Notes: generated by a model from the letters alone, not told the origin. DNA of 64,000 bases from Candidatus Saccharimonadota bacterium (GCA_016866755.1 VGLK01000001.1:244028-308027); one strand, 5' to 3'. Positions 34,752 through 45,790 are shown, counted from the first letter of the stretch. Numbers and translations: made by a program.

Positions 34752-36101
34752 ATGGCCGATATACAAAAAACTGCCGGAAAAATTCCACCTCAAAACCAAG
34801 AAGCCGAAAAGAGTTTGCTGGGTGCCGTACTTATTGATGAAGATACGTTGGCTGATATTTCTGAAATTGTGCATGCCAAAGATTTTTACGAAAAGCGTCA
34901 TGCCACTATTTACGGGGCCATGATTCGCCTATACGAAAAACATAAACCCGTCGATTTGCTAACTCTTACCGAAGAGCTACGCCGTAAAGACGAATTAGAT
35001 ATCATTGGCGGCTCTAGCTATCTAACCGAGTTAACTAACTATGTGCCAACTGCTGCTCACGCTGCGGCGTATGCCGATATGGTTGCACAAAAGGCTGTTC
35101 GTCGTCGCCTTATTAAGGCGAGTGGTGAAATATCAGAAATGGGCTACGACGAAGAGACGACTACCCAAGAACTTTTGGAGCGTGCCGAGGCTGAATTATT
35201 CTCGGTAAGCGATCAATCGCTTAAACAAGATCTTGCTAGCATTGAAAGTATTCTTAACGACAGCTTTGATCGCATGGAAGAATTACACCGCAATAAAGGT
35301 GCAATGCGTGGCATTACCACGGGCTACCGAGACCTTGATAACATGACCGCCGGTCTTCAACGTTCAGATCTTATTATTCTTGCTGCTCGACCAGCTATGG
35401 GTAAAACGACGCTTGTTACCAATCTAGCCTATAATGTAGCGACACTCGCTAAATTACCAGTACTATTCTTCAGTCTGGAGATGAGCAAGGAGCAATTAGT
35501 CGACCGTATGCTGGCCGATGCTTCTGGCGTAGATAGCTGGAACATTCGCACTGGTAACCTTAATGACGAAGATTTTTCTAAACTTTCAGAAGCCATGGGT
35601 GAAATGGCCGAAGCTCCAATTTTTATTGATGACACGCCAGGACTTTCGGTACTCGAAATGCGCACAAAAGCACGGCGCATTGCCCACGAACGGCCGCTTG
35701 GTCTAATTGTGATTGACTATTTGCAGCTTATGCAAAGCAACGGCAACCATAACGGCAATCGCGTACAAGAGGTGAGTGAAATATCGCGTGGATTAAAGCT
35801 TGTTGCCCGTGAACTTAATGTGCCAGTTATTGCACTTTCACAGCTTAGTCGTAGCGTCGAAAGTCGTACACCGCCAATCCCAATGCTCTCCGACCTTCGT
35901 GAATCGGGATCGATTGAGCAAGACGCCGATATGGTTTCGTTCATTTACCGGCCAGCATATTACGAACCCGACAATCCCGACGTAGCTAATATTACTAAGT
36001 TAATTATTGCTAAACACCGTAATGGACCAGTTGGTGAAGTCGGCCTTTATTTTCACCCGGAACGCCTGCGATTTATGTCACTCGACACAAAGCACGAGTA
36101 G
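34752..36101 (+). CDS. dnaB: Replicative DNA helicase DnaB
   Basis: A 449-residue DnaB of normal length. The N-terminal DnaG-binding domain starts PPQNQEAEKSLLGAVL; the RecA-like helicase domain has Walker A ARPAMGKTT near residue 217, Walker B LIVIDYLQLM, and the terminal RNGPVGEVGLYF. It unwinds DNA ahead of the replication fork. SD AAGGAG precedes the ATG, 1 base after dnaX. No intein is present. Confidence 0.96.
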   Translation: MADIQKTAGKIPPQNQEAEKSLLGAVLIDEDTLADISEIVHAKDFYEKRHATIYGAMIRLYEKHKPVDLLTLTEELRRKDELDIIGGSSYLTELTNYVPTAAHAAAYADMVAQKAVRRRLIKASGEISEMGYDEETTTQELLERAEAELFSVSDQSLKQDLASIESILNDSFDRMEELHRNKGAMRGITTGYRDLDNMTAGLQRSDLIILAARPAMGKTTLVTNLAYNVATLAKLPVLFFSLEMSKEQLVDRMLADASGVDSWNIRTGNLNDEDFSKLSEAMGEMAEAPIFIDDTPGLSVLEMRTKARRIAHERPLGLIVIDYLQLMQSNGNHNGNRVQEVSEISRGLKLVARELNVPVIALSQLSRSVESRTPPIPMLSDLRESGSIEQDADMVSFIYRPAYYEPDNPDVANITKLIIAKHRNGPVGEVGLYFHPERLRFMSLDTKHE

Positions 36102-36136
36102 TACAAGGCGACTATATGCTATAATCGTACAAGAAT

Positions 36137-37636
36137 ATGCAAAAGTTCAGCATTCAGTCTTCACTCGTTTATCGCCGGCGTTATGGCATTGCCATCGGCA
36201 TGACGCTAGCACTTTTAGCTGGACTACTTTATATGGCGTGGCTTTTTGTACCAGGCGGCCTGACGTACCACGAAAAAGATTCTGTTACTACCAGCGCAAC
36301 CATACTTTCGCAGCTTACAAGCCTTAATTGGGTTATAGATGCGCCATATCATGCATTTCAGTGGCTTGTACTGCAAATTGCTGGAGTCAGCCTTGCCTCG
36401 ATTAAACTGCCGTCTATAATCTTGGGCTTAGCTACGGCCTTTTTAATATTTACGCTTCTTCGACAATGGTTCCGATCAAATGTCGCCATTCTTACTTCAA
36501 TTATTATGCTTGCTACCGGCCAGTTTGTGCTAATTGCCCAAAGCGGCACGCCATATATTATGATGATTTTATGGCCAGCACTTCTGCTTGTATTAGGCTG
36601 TGCATTTATTCGTGCAAAAACCGCGGCAAAGCGCTATCTAATTGGATTGACACTTGGCGTAGCTCTTGGTCTTAGCTTTTATACGCCGCTAATGATTTAC
36701 TTTTATATAGCGGTAGCTATTTCGCTTATATCTCACCCGGCTCAGCGCCTACGTATTCGCCGTTTTCCAAAAATTTACCTACCATTGCCGCTACTTGCTG
36801 CCTTAATTGTAGCGCTTCCGCTTGTTCTAGCTAGTATCAAAAATCCATCGCTGCTTCTAAACCTTGCGGGAGTTTCGTGGCCACTACCTAGTATTTTGCA
36901 AAACTTTATGACGGTTACTATGCAGTACTTTAATGTCGTTTCTCCAACTGCTGGTAGGTTTATGGCACCTATGTTTAGTATAGGTACGTTGGCGCTAATT
37001 TTAATTGGCGTTGTACAAATGATTCGACATAAACATTCATTGCGTGCGCACTTGTTTATGCCGTGGCTTGCACTACTAACATTACCAATTTTGTTTAATA
37101 CCGATCAGGCTTCGGTAGTGTTTATACCTTTGGTTATCCTAGCGGCAACCGGACTTAGCTTTATTATTTCAAACTGGTATCGACTTTTTCCAAATAACCC
37201 TTACGCACGCCTTGCAGGCTTAGTGCCGCTTGTTATATTCATTTCGGCGTTAACTTTTGCGGGTGTTGAACGCTTTATGTACGGGTATCGCTACGACCAA
37301 GAGGTTGTCGGCCAATACTCCAAAGATGTTCCGTTGCTTCATCGTGAATTAAAAGACCATTCGACCACAACGGCCGTACTGGTTGTACCAACCAATGAAC
37401 GAGCTTTTTACACACAGATGATGGCCATTAACTCTGAGCGTTACCCAAGCGTGCAGTCATTCCGCGTTACCAGCACACCACCGCCAAACATTGCTTCAGG
37501 CGAGACAATAATTGTTGCCAACGAATTACACACTCAAGCCTCTAACAACTACTCCCAAGCACAGCTTCACAGTATGCTTGTCAACAGCCGTTCATCAGAT
37601 GCCGCTCGTTATTACCTCTACAAAAATCCTTCATAG
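36137..37636 (+). CDS. PMT/ArnT-like multi-pass membrane glycosyltransferase
   Basis: A 499-residue protein with about 10-11 hydrophobic segments, first at residues 15-37. The extracytoplasmic loop after the first helix contains TYHEKDSVTTS, acidic as in GT39/GT83 enzymes that use lipid-linked sugars. A soluble C-terminal domain (about 390-499) follows the last helix. Substrate unknown; a role in surface glycosylation is inferred. TATAAT ends 11 nt before the ATG. Confidence 0.7.
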   Translation: MQKFSIQSSLVYRRRYGIAIGMTLALLAGLLYMAWLFVPGGLTYHEKDSVTTSATILSQLTSLNWVIDAPYHAFQWLVLQIAGVSLASIKLPSIILGLATAFLIFTLLRQWFRSNVAILTSIIMLATGQFVLIAQSGTPYIMMILWPALLLVLGCAFIRAKTAAKRYLIGLTLGVALGLSFYTPLMIYFYIAVAISLISHPAQRLRIRRFPKIYLPLPLLAALIVALPLVLASIKNPSLLLNLAGVSWPLPSILQNFMTVTMQYFNVVSPTAGRFMAPMFSIGTLALILIGVVQMIRHKHSLRAHLFMPWLALLTLPILFNTDQASVVFIPLVILAATGLSFIISNWYRLFPNNPYARLAGLVPLVIFISALTFAGVERFMYGYRYDQEVVGQYSKDVPLLHRELKDHSTTTAVLVVPTNERAFYTQMMAINSERYPSVQSFRVTSTPPPNIASGETIIVANELHTQASNNYSQAQLHSMLVNSRSSDAARYYLYKNPS

Positions 37637-37684
37637 TAACGTATAATTAGCCCTAGATACCAACAACGAGAGGGAATTACCGAC

Positions 37685-37978
37685 ATGGCTATGGACCAAA
37701 TGAAAATGCTTAACCAGCTTCGTAAAGCTCAAAAAGATCTTGGAAAAGAAATTATTGAAGTAGTTGCAGGCGACAACGATGAGGTTGTTATGCAGTTTAC
37801 TGGCGAACTAAAAATTAAAAGTGTTGAAATTAAACCTGAATTTTTGAGCCCAGAAAACGCCGAAGACCTTAACCACTACATCGAAATTTGTATTCGCGAT
37901 GGTCTTGCAAAGGCGCAAGAAGTTGCAGCCGAAAAAATGAAACCGCTTATGGGCGGACTTGGTAACTTGCCATTCTAA
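37685..37978 (+). CDS. YbaB/EbfC-family nucleoid-associated protein
   Basis: A 97-residue protein with the family layout: N-terminal helix (MKMLNQLRKAQKDLGKE), central strands with MQFTGELKIKSVEIKPE, and a C-terminal helix. YbaB dimers bind DNA and the gene lies between dnaX and recR in many bacteria; here dnaX-dnaB is one gene away and recR follows 33 bases downstream. The SD GAGGGA sits 8-9 nt before the ATG, with a TATAAT box near 37644. Confidence 0.9.
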   Translation: MAMDQMKMLNQLRKAQKDLGKEIIEVVAGDNDEVVMQFTGELKIKSVEIKPEFLSPENAEDLNHYIEICIRDGLAKAQEVAAEKMKPLMGGLGNLPF

Positions 37979-38011
37979 TTAAGGCCTATAGTTAGGCTAT
38001 AAGGACACACG

Positions 38012-38626
38012 GTGACGGATATTTTACCCGCAGCCTTACGGGATGCAATTGATGAGCTGGGGCGACTACCAGGAGTTGGTGCGCGGACTGCGGAAAGATA
38101 CGCTTATTTTTTGCTGCGCGCTTCTACCGATAAAAATACCTCACTCGCCCGTGCAATACAATCATTAAAAACTCGTGTAAAAGTTTGCCCAATTACCTTT
38201 GCACTTATCGACATAGACGAAGACGTGTCGCCGCTTTATAGCAACGCTAACCGCGACAAAGGCCTCGTTGCAGTAGTAGAAGAGCCACTTGACGTAGTGG
38301 CGCTAGAGCGTACCGGCCAATTTAAAGGTACCTATCATGTATTGGGCGGCGCTATCAGCCCTATAGATGGAATTGGCCCAGATGAGCTGCACGTACCAGA
38401 ACTTGTAGAGAGGATTAAAACCGATGAGGTTCGCGAGTTAATTATTGCAACGAACGCTTCGGTTGAAGGTGAATCTACCGCGCTATTTTTACAGCGCTAC
38501 CTGCAAGATAAAAAAATAGAAGTACAAATGAGTCGATTAGCGAGAGGAATTCCGGTAGGTGTCGACCTTGAATATGCTGACCAGATTACACTTTCGCATG
38601 CACTGCAGGGGCGGCGCTCAATTTAG
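38012..38626 (+). CDS. recR: Recombination protein RecR, zinc finger degenerate
   Basis: A 204-residue RecR: helix-hairpin-helix LGRLPGVGARTAERYAYFLL, then the Toprim domain with VAVVEEPLDVVALERTG and GIGPDEL, and a C-terminal ARGIPVGVDLEYAD. The central Cys4 zinc finger is lost: only one Cys remains in KVCPITFALIDIDEDVSP. RecR loads RecA with RecF/O. The GTG start has SD AAGGA. DnaX nearby has also lost its zinc ligands. Confidence 0.93.
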   Translation: MTDILPAALRDAIDELGRLPGVGARTAERYAYFLLRASTDKNTSLARAIQSLKTRVKVCPITFALIDIDEDVSPLYSNANRDKGLVAVVEEPLDVVALERTGQFKGTYHVLGGAISPIDGIGPDELHVPELVERIKTDEVRELIIATNASVEGESTALFLQRYLQDKKIEVQMSRLARGIPVGVDLEYADQITLSHALQGRRSI

Positions 38627-38644
38627 AATGCTATACTAATGACA

Positions 38645-39634
38645 ATGTTTACAAATTCTATATCTACAATCGAAGCGGCAAAAAAAATTGTCATTGTTCA
38701 AGCCGAAAATCCAGACGGCGACAGCTTAGGTACAAGTGTGGCGCTTGAAGAGATACTGGGCGACCTTGGCAAAACCGTTGTACTGCATTGCCCAGTAGAG
38801 ATTCCTAAATATTTGCGCTACATACAAGGCTGGGACAGGGTAGAAAAAGATTTTCCGTATGACGCCGATTGTGCGATTATTGTTGACACCACTGCCGAGG
38901 TACTACTTTCAAAAACGCTAGCTATTCCAGCGGTACGTAATTTTTTTGAGTCACACCAAGTTATCGCAATTGATCATCACCCCGAAACGTCGTCGCTTAA
39001 TTTTAGCCATGAACTTATTTACAAAGACGCGGTTTCAACATCGGCGGTTGTGTATGAGCTTGCACTATCTGCCGGCTGGCCAGTATCGGCTCGGGCGGCC
39101 GAAAATATGCTGATTGCCATTATGAGCGACAGCCTTGGTCTTACGACGCCTAATGTAACCACTCGCACCTTTGAAATTGCTACCGAACTTATTCGCGCCG
39201 GTGCGTCTAACGCAGTCATTGAAGAGCGACGGCGCGAATACATGAAAAAATCGCCAGAAATATTAGCATACAAAGGCAACTTAATTGGTCGAATTGAATA
39301 TCACCTTGATGGCAAGCTTGCCATGGTACATATTCCGTGGGAAGATATTCAAACCTATAGCGACCAATACAACCCGAGCGTACTAGTGCTAGACGAAATG
39401 CGCTTAGTAGAAAACGTTGAGGTGTGTATTGCAGTTAAAACGTATCCAGACGGCAAACTAACCGGCAAGCTAAAAACTAACCTACCTATAGCAGGTAATA
39501 TTGCCGGTTATTTTGGCGGCGGCGGTCACGACTATGCAGCTGGATTTAGAATTTACGAGCCATACTCATCTGCTAAAAACGAAATAATTGCAGCAACAGA
39601 TAAAATTTTACGAGACTTTAATGAAACTTTATAA
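38645..39634 (+). CDS. DHH/DHHA1 phosphoesterase (NrnA-like)
   Basis: A 329-residue protein: NPDGDSLG (motif I), CAIIVDTT, DHHPET (the DHH motif, about residue 105), and C-terminal DHHA1 motif GGGGHDYAAGF. Family members degrade nano-RNA, pAp or c-di-nucleotides in the cytoplasm. An ATG at 38639 also exists, but TATACT (38632-38637) leaves it 1 nt, against 7 nt for ATG 38645, which fits the local rule. cysS overlaps its 3' end by 14 bases. Confidence 0.85.
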   Translation: MFTNSISTIEAAKKIVIVQAENPDGDSLGTSVALEEILGDLGKTVVLHCPVEIPKYLRYIQGWDRVEKDFPYDADCAIIVDTTAEVLLSKTLAIPAVRNFFESHQVIAIDHHPETSSLNFSHELIYKDAVSTSAVVYELALSAGWPVSARAAENMLIAIMSDSLGLTTPNVTTRTFEIATELIRAGASNAVIEERRREYMKKSPEILAYKGNLIGRIEYHLDGKLAMVHIPWEDIQTYSDQYNPSVLVLDEMRLVENVEVCIAVKTYPDGKLTGKLKTNLPIAGNIAGYFGGGGHDYAAGFRIYEPYSSAKNEIIAATDKILRDFNETL

Positions 39635-41039
39635 TTCACGCACTCGCCAAATAGAAACATTAACGCCACTTCAAGATAACCGTGTATCTATTTATTCTTG
39701 CGGGCCAACAGTTTACGATTATGTACACATTGGCAACCTAAGTGCCTTTATTGCCGCCGACACGCTTCGTCGGGCCGTAACACTTCATGGCTACACAGTA
39801 CACCACGCTATGAATTTTACAGATGTAGACGATAAAATTATCAAAAAAAGCCAAGCGCTATACAGCAACTTACCGCCAGAACAAGCTCTTAAAGCCGTAA
39901 CCACCGCCTATAGCGAGGCATTTATTGACGACATGAAAGCAGTGGGCAACGATGTGGACGCCATGGAATTTATTCGAGCCACCGACGCATCGGTAATACT
40001 AGGTATGCAAGAACTTATTCGCAAACTTGTAATCGCAAATTTTGCTTACCTTACCGATGATGGCATTTATTTTTCGATTGACTCCTACACTAAAAGCGGC
40101 AAAACATATGGTCAACTGGTTGATCTCGGTGGCTCTCGCCGATCGAGTGAGCGCATTGCTAATGATGAATACGACAAGTCATCAGTACACGATTTTGCAT
40201 TATGGAAGTTTAAAAAGCCAAACGAGCCAGCGTGGGAGTTTGAGATTGAAGGTAAGAATTGCACAGGGCGACCGGGTTGGCATATTGAATGTTCTGTTAT
40301 GAGCCAGCAAACTATTGGCTTACCATTTGATATTCACACCGGTGGAATTGATTTACAATTTCCACATCACGAAAATGAAATTGCCCAAAGCACCGCACTA
40401 CAAAGCAGTCCACTTTATGCCTCAATGTTTGTACATAACGAACATATTTTAGTTGAGGGTAAAAAGATGAGTAAAAGCTTAGGTAACTTTTACTCGCTTA
40501 AAGATTTAGTTAAGCAGAAAATTAACCCACTTGCGTTTCGTATGCTGGTGTTGCAATCTCATTACCGAAAAAGCACCATGTACGGACATGAAGCTATTAC
40601 AAGTGCTGCAAATCGTCTGTCTCATTGGCGAATGTACGCAAGCTATCGTCATCAAATGAGCGACACGACCGACGGCATGGCCGAACAACTACACGCAAGC
40701 ATCCAACAGGTGCTCGCGGCACTCGGCAGCGACCTAGACACACCAGAAGCCTTACGCATAGTAGATTCGGTATTTACATCACTAGAAGCAACCGATATCA
40801 CGCAGATATCAGGTGTAGCTTTTGGTGCGTTTATTTCTTTTATAGACAAGGCACTTGGGCTTAACCTTGCCACCTCTACTCCGCGGCCTTCGCAAGAAGT
40901 ACTACAAAACTTACAGGCGCGCCTCACTGCTCGCAAGCAACAAGACTGGACACGCTCTGATGAGTTGCGAGACTGGCTAACAAACCATGGCATAGCGGTA
41001 AGCGACCGAGCGCAAGAAACTCGCTGGTATTGGCTGTAA
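39621..41039 (+). CDS. cysS: Cysteinyl-tRNA synthetase
   Basis: A 472-residue class I synthetase. Zinc ligand and HIGH regions: YSCGPTVYDYVHIGNL at about residue 25-40; further zinc ligands are in GWHIECSVM and HHENEIAQS; KKMSKSLGN binds ATP. It charges tRNA-Cys. The start ATG lies inside the end of the DHH gene (14-base overlap), so translation is coupled. An upstream in-frame start at 39588 would deepen that overlap and has no support. A terminator follows. Confidence 0.96.
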   Translation: MKLYNSRTRQIETLTPLQDNRVSIYSCGPTVYDYVHIGNLSAFIAADTLRRAVTLHGYTVHHAMNFTDVDDKIIKKSQALYSNLPPEQALKAVTTAYSEAFIDDMKAVGNDVDAMEFIRATDASVILGMQELIRKLVIANFAYLTDDGIYFSIDSYTKSGKTYGQLVDLGGSRRSSERIANDEYDKSSVHDFALWKFKKPNEPAWEFEIEGKNCTGRPGWHIECSVMSQQTIGLPFDIHTGGIDLQFPHHENEIAQSTALQSSPLYASMFVHNEHILVEGKKMSKSLGNFYSLKDLVKQKINPLAFRMLVLQSHYRKSTMYGHEAITSAANRLSHWRMYASYRHQMSDTTDGMAEQLHASIQQVLAALGSDLDTPEALRIVDSVFTSLEATDITQISGVAFGAFISFIDKALGLNLATSTPRPSQEVLQNLQARLTARKQQDWTRSDELRDWLTNHGIAVSDRAQETRWYWL

Positions 41040-41051
41040 CTCGCTACTATT

Positions 41052-41084
41052 AAAAACCGCATCAACTTTATAGATGCGGTTTTT
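41052..41084 (+). terminator. Bidirectional terminator between cysS and the AI-2E-family gene
   Basis: AAAAACCGCATC and GATGCGGTTTTT, a perfect 12-bp inverted repeat with a 9-nt loop. A and T runs allow use from both strands. Confidence 0.85.
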
Positions 41085-41103
41085 ATATGTAGGACGCGTA
41101 GCT

Positions 41104-42249
41104 CTATTCGGTTACTCGTTCGGTTTCCTGAGAAATTTTCTTAAGAACTTTTCGGACTGGCGTTGAGCGCTTATGTCGCTCTTCTTTGGCGCGAGACACA
41201 TATTCTTCAACTAAAATTTTTATACAGCCAGCGATTGGAATGGCGATAATACCACCCGCAATACCAAACATATAGGTACCCACCGTTGCCGCCGTTAACA
41301 CTACAAGTGCCGTAAGATCAATCGTCTTTGACTGAATGGCTGGCGAAATAACGTTATTTTCTACCTGCTGGTAAATTACAAAGTATATTACGTAAATGAT
41401 GGCTGCCGGTACATCGTTTAGCGCCAAAAGCACACCCGCAAGTACACCTGCAATTGTGGCACCAAACATTGGGATAAGTGATAGCACAAACGTAACGGCT
41501 ATAATTGGCATAGCTAAGTTAGCCGGAATAGGCGTAAACAAGCTAATAACAAATACTGCAAGGCCAGCACTAAGTGCGCCAATTGCTGATACAAGTATTT
41601 GTCCAGTTACATAACTCGTTACGACGTTGTACATACGTTCAGATAATCGTTGATGGTACTTCATTAAATCTTTATCTTTGTACAGTAGCCATACGCGCTT
41701 TACCCACATTGGTCCTTCAACAAGCATTAAAAAGGTAAGCACTAACACAAGTAGCGTGGCAGTCAGGAAGGCAGCTAAGGAGCCAATACCACTTATTACG
41801 CCGCTACCAACATTTGCTGCCCACGATGAGGCATTTTCGCGCACAGAGTTTACCGCAGAATCAACCTGACCCTGCAAGCCATAACGATCAATCACATCAC
41901 TCAAACCAACCCACTGAACCTGCGCGTTATCTACTAGCGTAGGAATGGTGTCGGCAAATTTTGCGCTCTGCTCAATTACTGGCGGCACCACCAGCAAACC
42001 AAACACTCCAAGTGTTGCAACTACTGCTACAAATGAAATAGCTGTACCACCAACTCGGCTTTTTCCTGGTAATTTGCTAGCGATTGCCGCAACTGGCTTA
42101 GAGAGCGCCAGGGCAAGGAAAAACGAGACGCCAATAATAATAAGTGCGGTTTTTGCGCTATATAGCAGCCAACCAAGTAGAGCAAAGCTAATTACTACAA
42201 GCCAAAAACGCACAAAAGTTTCTGTGTCAATTTGTATACGTACTTTCAT
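41104..42249 (-). CDS. AI-2E/PerM family membrane transporter
   Basis: A 381-residue protein with seven or eight hydrophobic segments and the family C-terminal half (LSLIPMFGATIAGVLAGVL, and YFVIYQQVENNVISPAIQSKTIDLT). Members include the AI-2 exporter TqsA and Na+/H+ antiporters, so the substrate is open. TACACT on the minus strand ends 6 nt before the ATG (leaderless type). tgt lies upstream on the same strand but each gene has its own -10. Confidence 0.87.
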   Translation of the reverse strand: MKVRIQIDTETFVRFWLVVISFALLGWLLYSAKTALIIIGVSFFLALALSKPVAAIASKLPGKSRVGGTAISFVAVVATLGVFGLLVVPPVIEQSAKFADTIPTLVDNAQVQWVGLSDVIDRYGLQGQVDSAVNSVRENASSWAANVGSGVISGIGSLAAFLTATLLVLVLTFLMLVEGPMWVKRVWLLYKDKDLMKYHQRLSERMYNVVTSYVTGQILVSAIGALSAGLAVFVISLFTPIPANLAMPIIAVTFVLSLIPMFGATIAGVLAGVLLALNDVPAAIIYVIYFVIYQQVENNVISPAIQSKTIDLTALVVLTAATVGTYMFGIAGGIIAIPIAGCIKILVEEYVSRAKEERHKRSTPVRKVLKKISQETERVTE

Positions 42250-42281
42250 ATATGTAGTGTAGCACTCTTATGGGGTAAAAA

Positions 42282-43523
<1,242 letters not shown>

Positions 43524-43598
43524 TTAGCCGTCTGTCTCGGCGCGCAGTTATAAAATACACTGTTTGCACCAATTCGCACAGATTGCTACAGTACTACT

Positions 43599-44360
43599 AT
43601 GACAAAAGCGCAACCATCGCCACTTGTTGAAGTAAAAGATTTCTCAATGAAGTTTGGCAAAACAACAGTTATAGATAGTTTAAATTTTGAAATTATGAAA
43701 GGTGAAACGTTTGGCCTATTAGGCTCTAACGGATCGGGAAAAACGACCACTATACGAGCACTGCTTGGCATATATAAGCCCACAGAAGGGAAACTATACA
43801 TTGAAAACAAAGCCTATACCGTAGACAGCGATGTAACGCTCGGGTATTTGCCAGAAGAACGTGGATTATACCGCAATGAATCTGTACTTGATGTAATGAT
43901 TTACTTTGGCACGCTAAAAAGAATGCGTCCGAATGAAGCAAAAGAGTGGTCGCTCAATTATTTAAAGCGCGTAGGACTTTTTGATAAAGCTAATGTTAAA
44001 ATTGATAAACTTTCTGGCGGACAGCAGCAAAAAGTACAGCTTGGCGTTACCATTATGAATCACCCGAAACTGCTAATTCTTGATGAACCAACTAAAGGTT
44101 TCGACCCTGTAAACCGCAGGTTGCTTATGGATATTATTGAAGAGCGTCAAGCAGACGGCGCAACCGTTGTGCTTGTTACGCACCACATGGAAGAAGTTGA
44201 AAAACTTTGCGACCGACTAATTCTTTTAAAAGACGGCTCGGCTGCCGCCTACGGCACCGTAGAGCAAGTGCGCGCCGCACATAATAACAAGTCGCTTGAT
44301 GACATATTTGTCGACGTTTACGGGCACCATGCGCTACAAGGGGGAGAGCAACATGTTTAA
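43599..44360 (+). CDS. ABC exporter ATPase (NatA-like)
   Basis: A 253-residue ABC ATPase: Walker A GSNGSGKT at 42-49, signature LSGGQQQKVQLG, Walker B LLILDEPTKGFDP and the switch His in THHMEE. It energises the membrane partner encoded immediately downstream, whose start overlaps its 3' end by 8 bases. TACAGT ends 6 nt before the ATG. The pair resembles NatAB sodium exporters, but drugs or peptides are alternatives. Confidence 0.92.
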   Translation: MTKAQPSPLVEVKDFSMKFGKTTVIDSLNFEIMKGETFGLLGSNGSGKTTTIRALLGIYKPTEGKLYIENKAYTVDSDVTLGYLPEERGLYRNESVLDVMIYFGTLKRMRPNEAKEWSLNYLKRVGLFDKANVKIDKLSGGQQQKVQLGVTIMNHPKLLILDEPTKGFDPVNRRLLMDIIEERQADGATVVLVTHHMEEVEKLCDRLILLKDGSAAAYGTVEQVRAAHNNKSLDDIFVDVYGHHALQGGEQHV

Positions 44361-45558
44361 CATTGGGACGGTTATTGGATTCGAAATCAAACGTACGCTT
44401 AAGAAAAAATCTTTTTGGATTGGGGCGCTATCGGTACCTGCACTGCTTATTGGTGTTGTGTTCATTATTTGGCTCTCCAATAAGTCGGCTAGCGAAACAA
44501 GTGATCAATTTAAAAACGAGCGCTACTCGCTTGTCGTACTCGATGAAAGCGAGCGGGTAAATCCTGCGCTACTTAGCCAGTTTGGCGCTCAGACAGTTGA
44601 GAATAAGCAGAAAGGGATTGATCAAGTTGAATCCGGCACAACCGATGCTTTCTTCTATTATCCGAACGATGTGGCCGAAAACCCTGTTGAGGCTTACGCC
44701 AAAGACACCGGTATGTTCGAAAACAGCAAATACCAAGCTGTGGCTGAAATGCTTCTTGAAGAGTCGGTGGCAGCTACTGTAAATCCAGCCGACCGCGAAG
44801 TACTGCGCGGTAACGTAGCGTACGAAACCACTACGTATCGTGATGGCGAAGAGTATAATCCGCTACTCCATATGATTGCTCCCGGCATTTTCTTGGTGTT
44901 GTTTTACTTTTTAATCGCTATGTTTGGCAGTCAAATGCTTACAAGTACTACCGAAGAAAAAGAGAACCGAGTGATTGAAATGCTTCTTACCACCATTGAG
45001 GCTAAAAGCTTAATCGTTGGTAAAATAATCGCGCTAATCCTTCTTGCGTTTATTCAGGCGCTCGTGGTAATACTGCCAATTTTGGTTCTATATTTACTGT
45101 TTAAAGACCAGCTTAATTTTTCGTTACCGGTTGAGTTGAGTGCAATTCCAATCGACGGAGAACGCATGGCCTTAGGCGCGCTAATTTTTATTGGAAGTTA
45201 CGGACTATTTACCGGCCTTCTTGTTGCTATTGGCGCTGCCGTTCCAACAGCAAAAGAGGCAAATGGCTTTTTGGGCGTGGTATTTATGTTGCTATTTGCA
45301 CCGCTATACGCTGTATCGCTCATTATTTCATCACCAGATTCGCTCGCGGTACAGATACTCTCGTACTTTCCGCTTACTGCCCCAATCCCGCTTCTACTTC
45401 GCAATGCCGCTGGCACCTTACCGCTTAGCGAAGGTTTGGTTGCAGCCGCAATTTTAGCCGTTTGTGCCGTTATTGCAATGTGGGTAGCAATTCGCTTATT
45501 CCGCTACGGTGCAATAGAATACAGCAACCGGTTATCGTTTAAAACATTGTTTAAATAA
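44353..45558 (+). CDS. ABC-2 type permease (NatB-like)
   Basis: A 401-residue permease: an N-terminal helix (about 22-42), a large extracytoplasmic domain (45-180), then five or six helices, with the SSTTEEKENRVIEMLLTT-like coupling helix of NatB (here TSTTEEKENRVIEML). The frame opens at 44296 but ATG 44353, with GGGGGAG upstream and overlap with the ATPase, is the better start. It forms the membrane pore for the upstream ATPase. Confidence 0.9.
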   Translation: MFNIGTVIGFEIKRTLKKKSFWIGALSVPALLIGVVFIIWLSNKSASETSDQFKNERYSLVVLDESERVNPALLSQFGAQTVENKQKGIDQVESGTTDAFFYYPNDVAENPVEAYAKDTGMFENSKYQAVAEMLLEESVAATVNPADREVLRGNVAYETTTYRDGEEYNPLLHMIAPGIFLVLFYFLIAMFGSQMLTSTTEEKENRVIEMLLTTIEAKSLIVGKIIALILLAFIQALVVILPILVLYLLFKDQLNFSLPVELSAIPIDGERMALGALIFIGSYGLFTGLLVAIGAAVPTAKEANGFLGVVFMLLFAPLYAVSLIISSPDSLAVQILSYFPLTAPIPLLLRNAAGTLPLSEGLVAAAILAVCAVIAMWVAIRLFRYGAIEYSNRLSFKTLFK

Positions 45559-45560
45559 AT

Positions 45561-45594
45561 TAAAATACCCCGTAACCAAGCGGGGTATTTTAAT
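45561..45594 (+). terminator. Terminator after the ABC exporter
   Basis: AAAATACCCCG and CGGGGTATTTT, a perfect 11-bp inverted repeat, usable from both strands. Confidence 0.85.
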
Positions 45595-45610
45595 TAAAAT
45601 CTAGGTATAT

Positions 45611-45790
45611 TTAGTAGACTACCATAAGCGCTAAAAGCACAAGACTAGCGCCAGCAAGTGCCGATACAGCAACGGTCATTTTATTAGGATAATAATCAAC
45701 GGTATCACGCGACGTGGCTTTAGGCGCCGGTTTTGCGACTTTCTTTATTGAGGTGGTTTTGGTGCGTGGAGTGGTTGACTTATTGCTCAT
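45611..45790 (-). CDS. Small single-pass membrane protein (59 aa)
   Basis: An ORF below common length cut-offs: a basic, Thr/Lys/Pro-rich first half, then one hydrophobic segment (about residues 38-58) ending VVY. TATAGT on the minus strand ends 7 nt before the ATG, the same leaderless rule as recognised genes, and the shared bidirectional terminator lies just past its stop. I do not recognise it. A small accessory or regulatory membrane peptide is plausible. Confidence 0.6.
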   Translation of the reverse strand: MSNKSTTPRTKTTSIKKVAKPAPKATSRDTVDYYPNKMTVAVSALAGASLVLLALMVVY

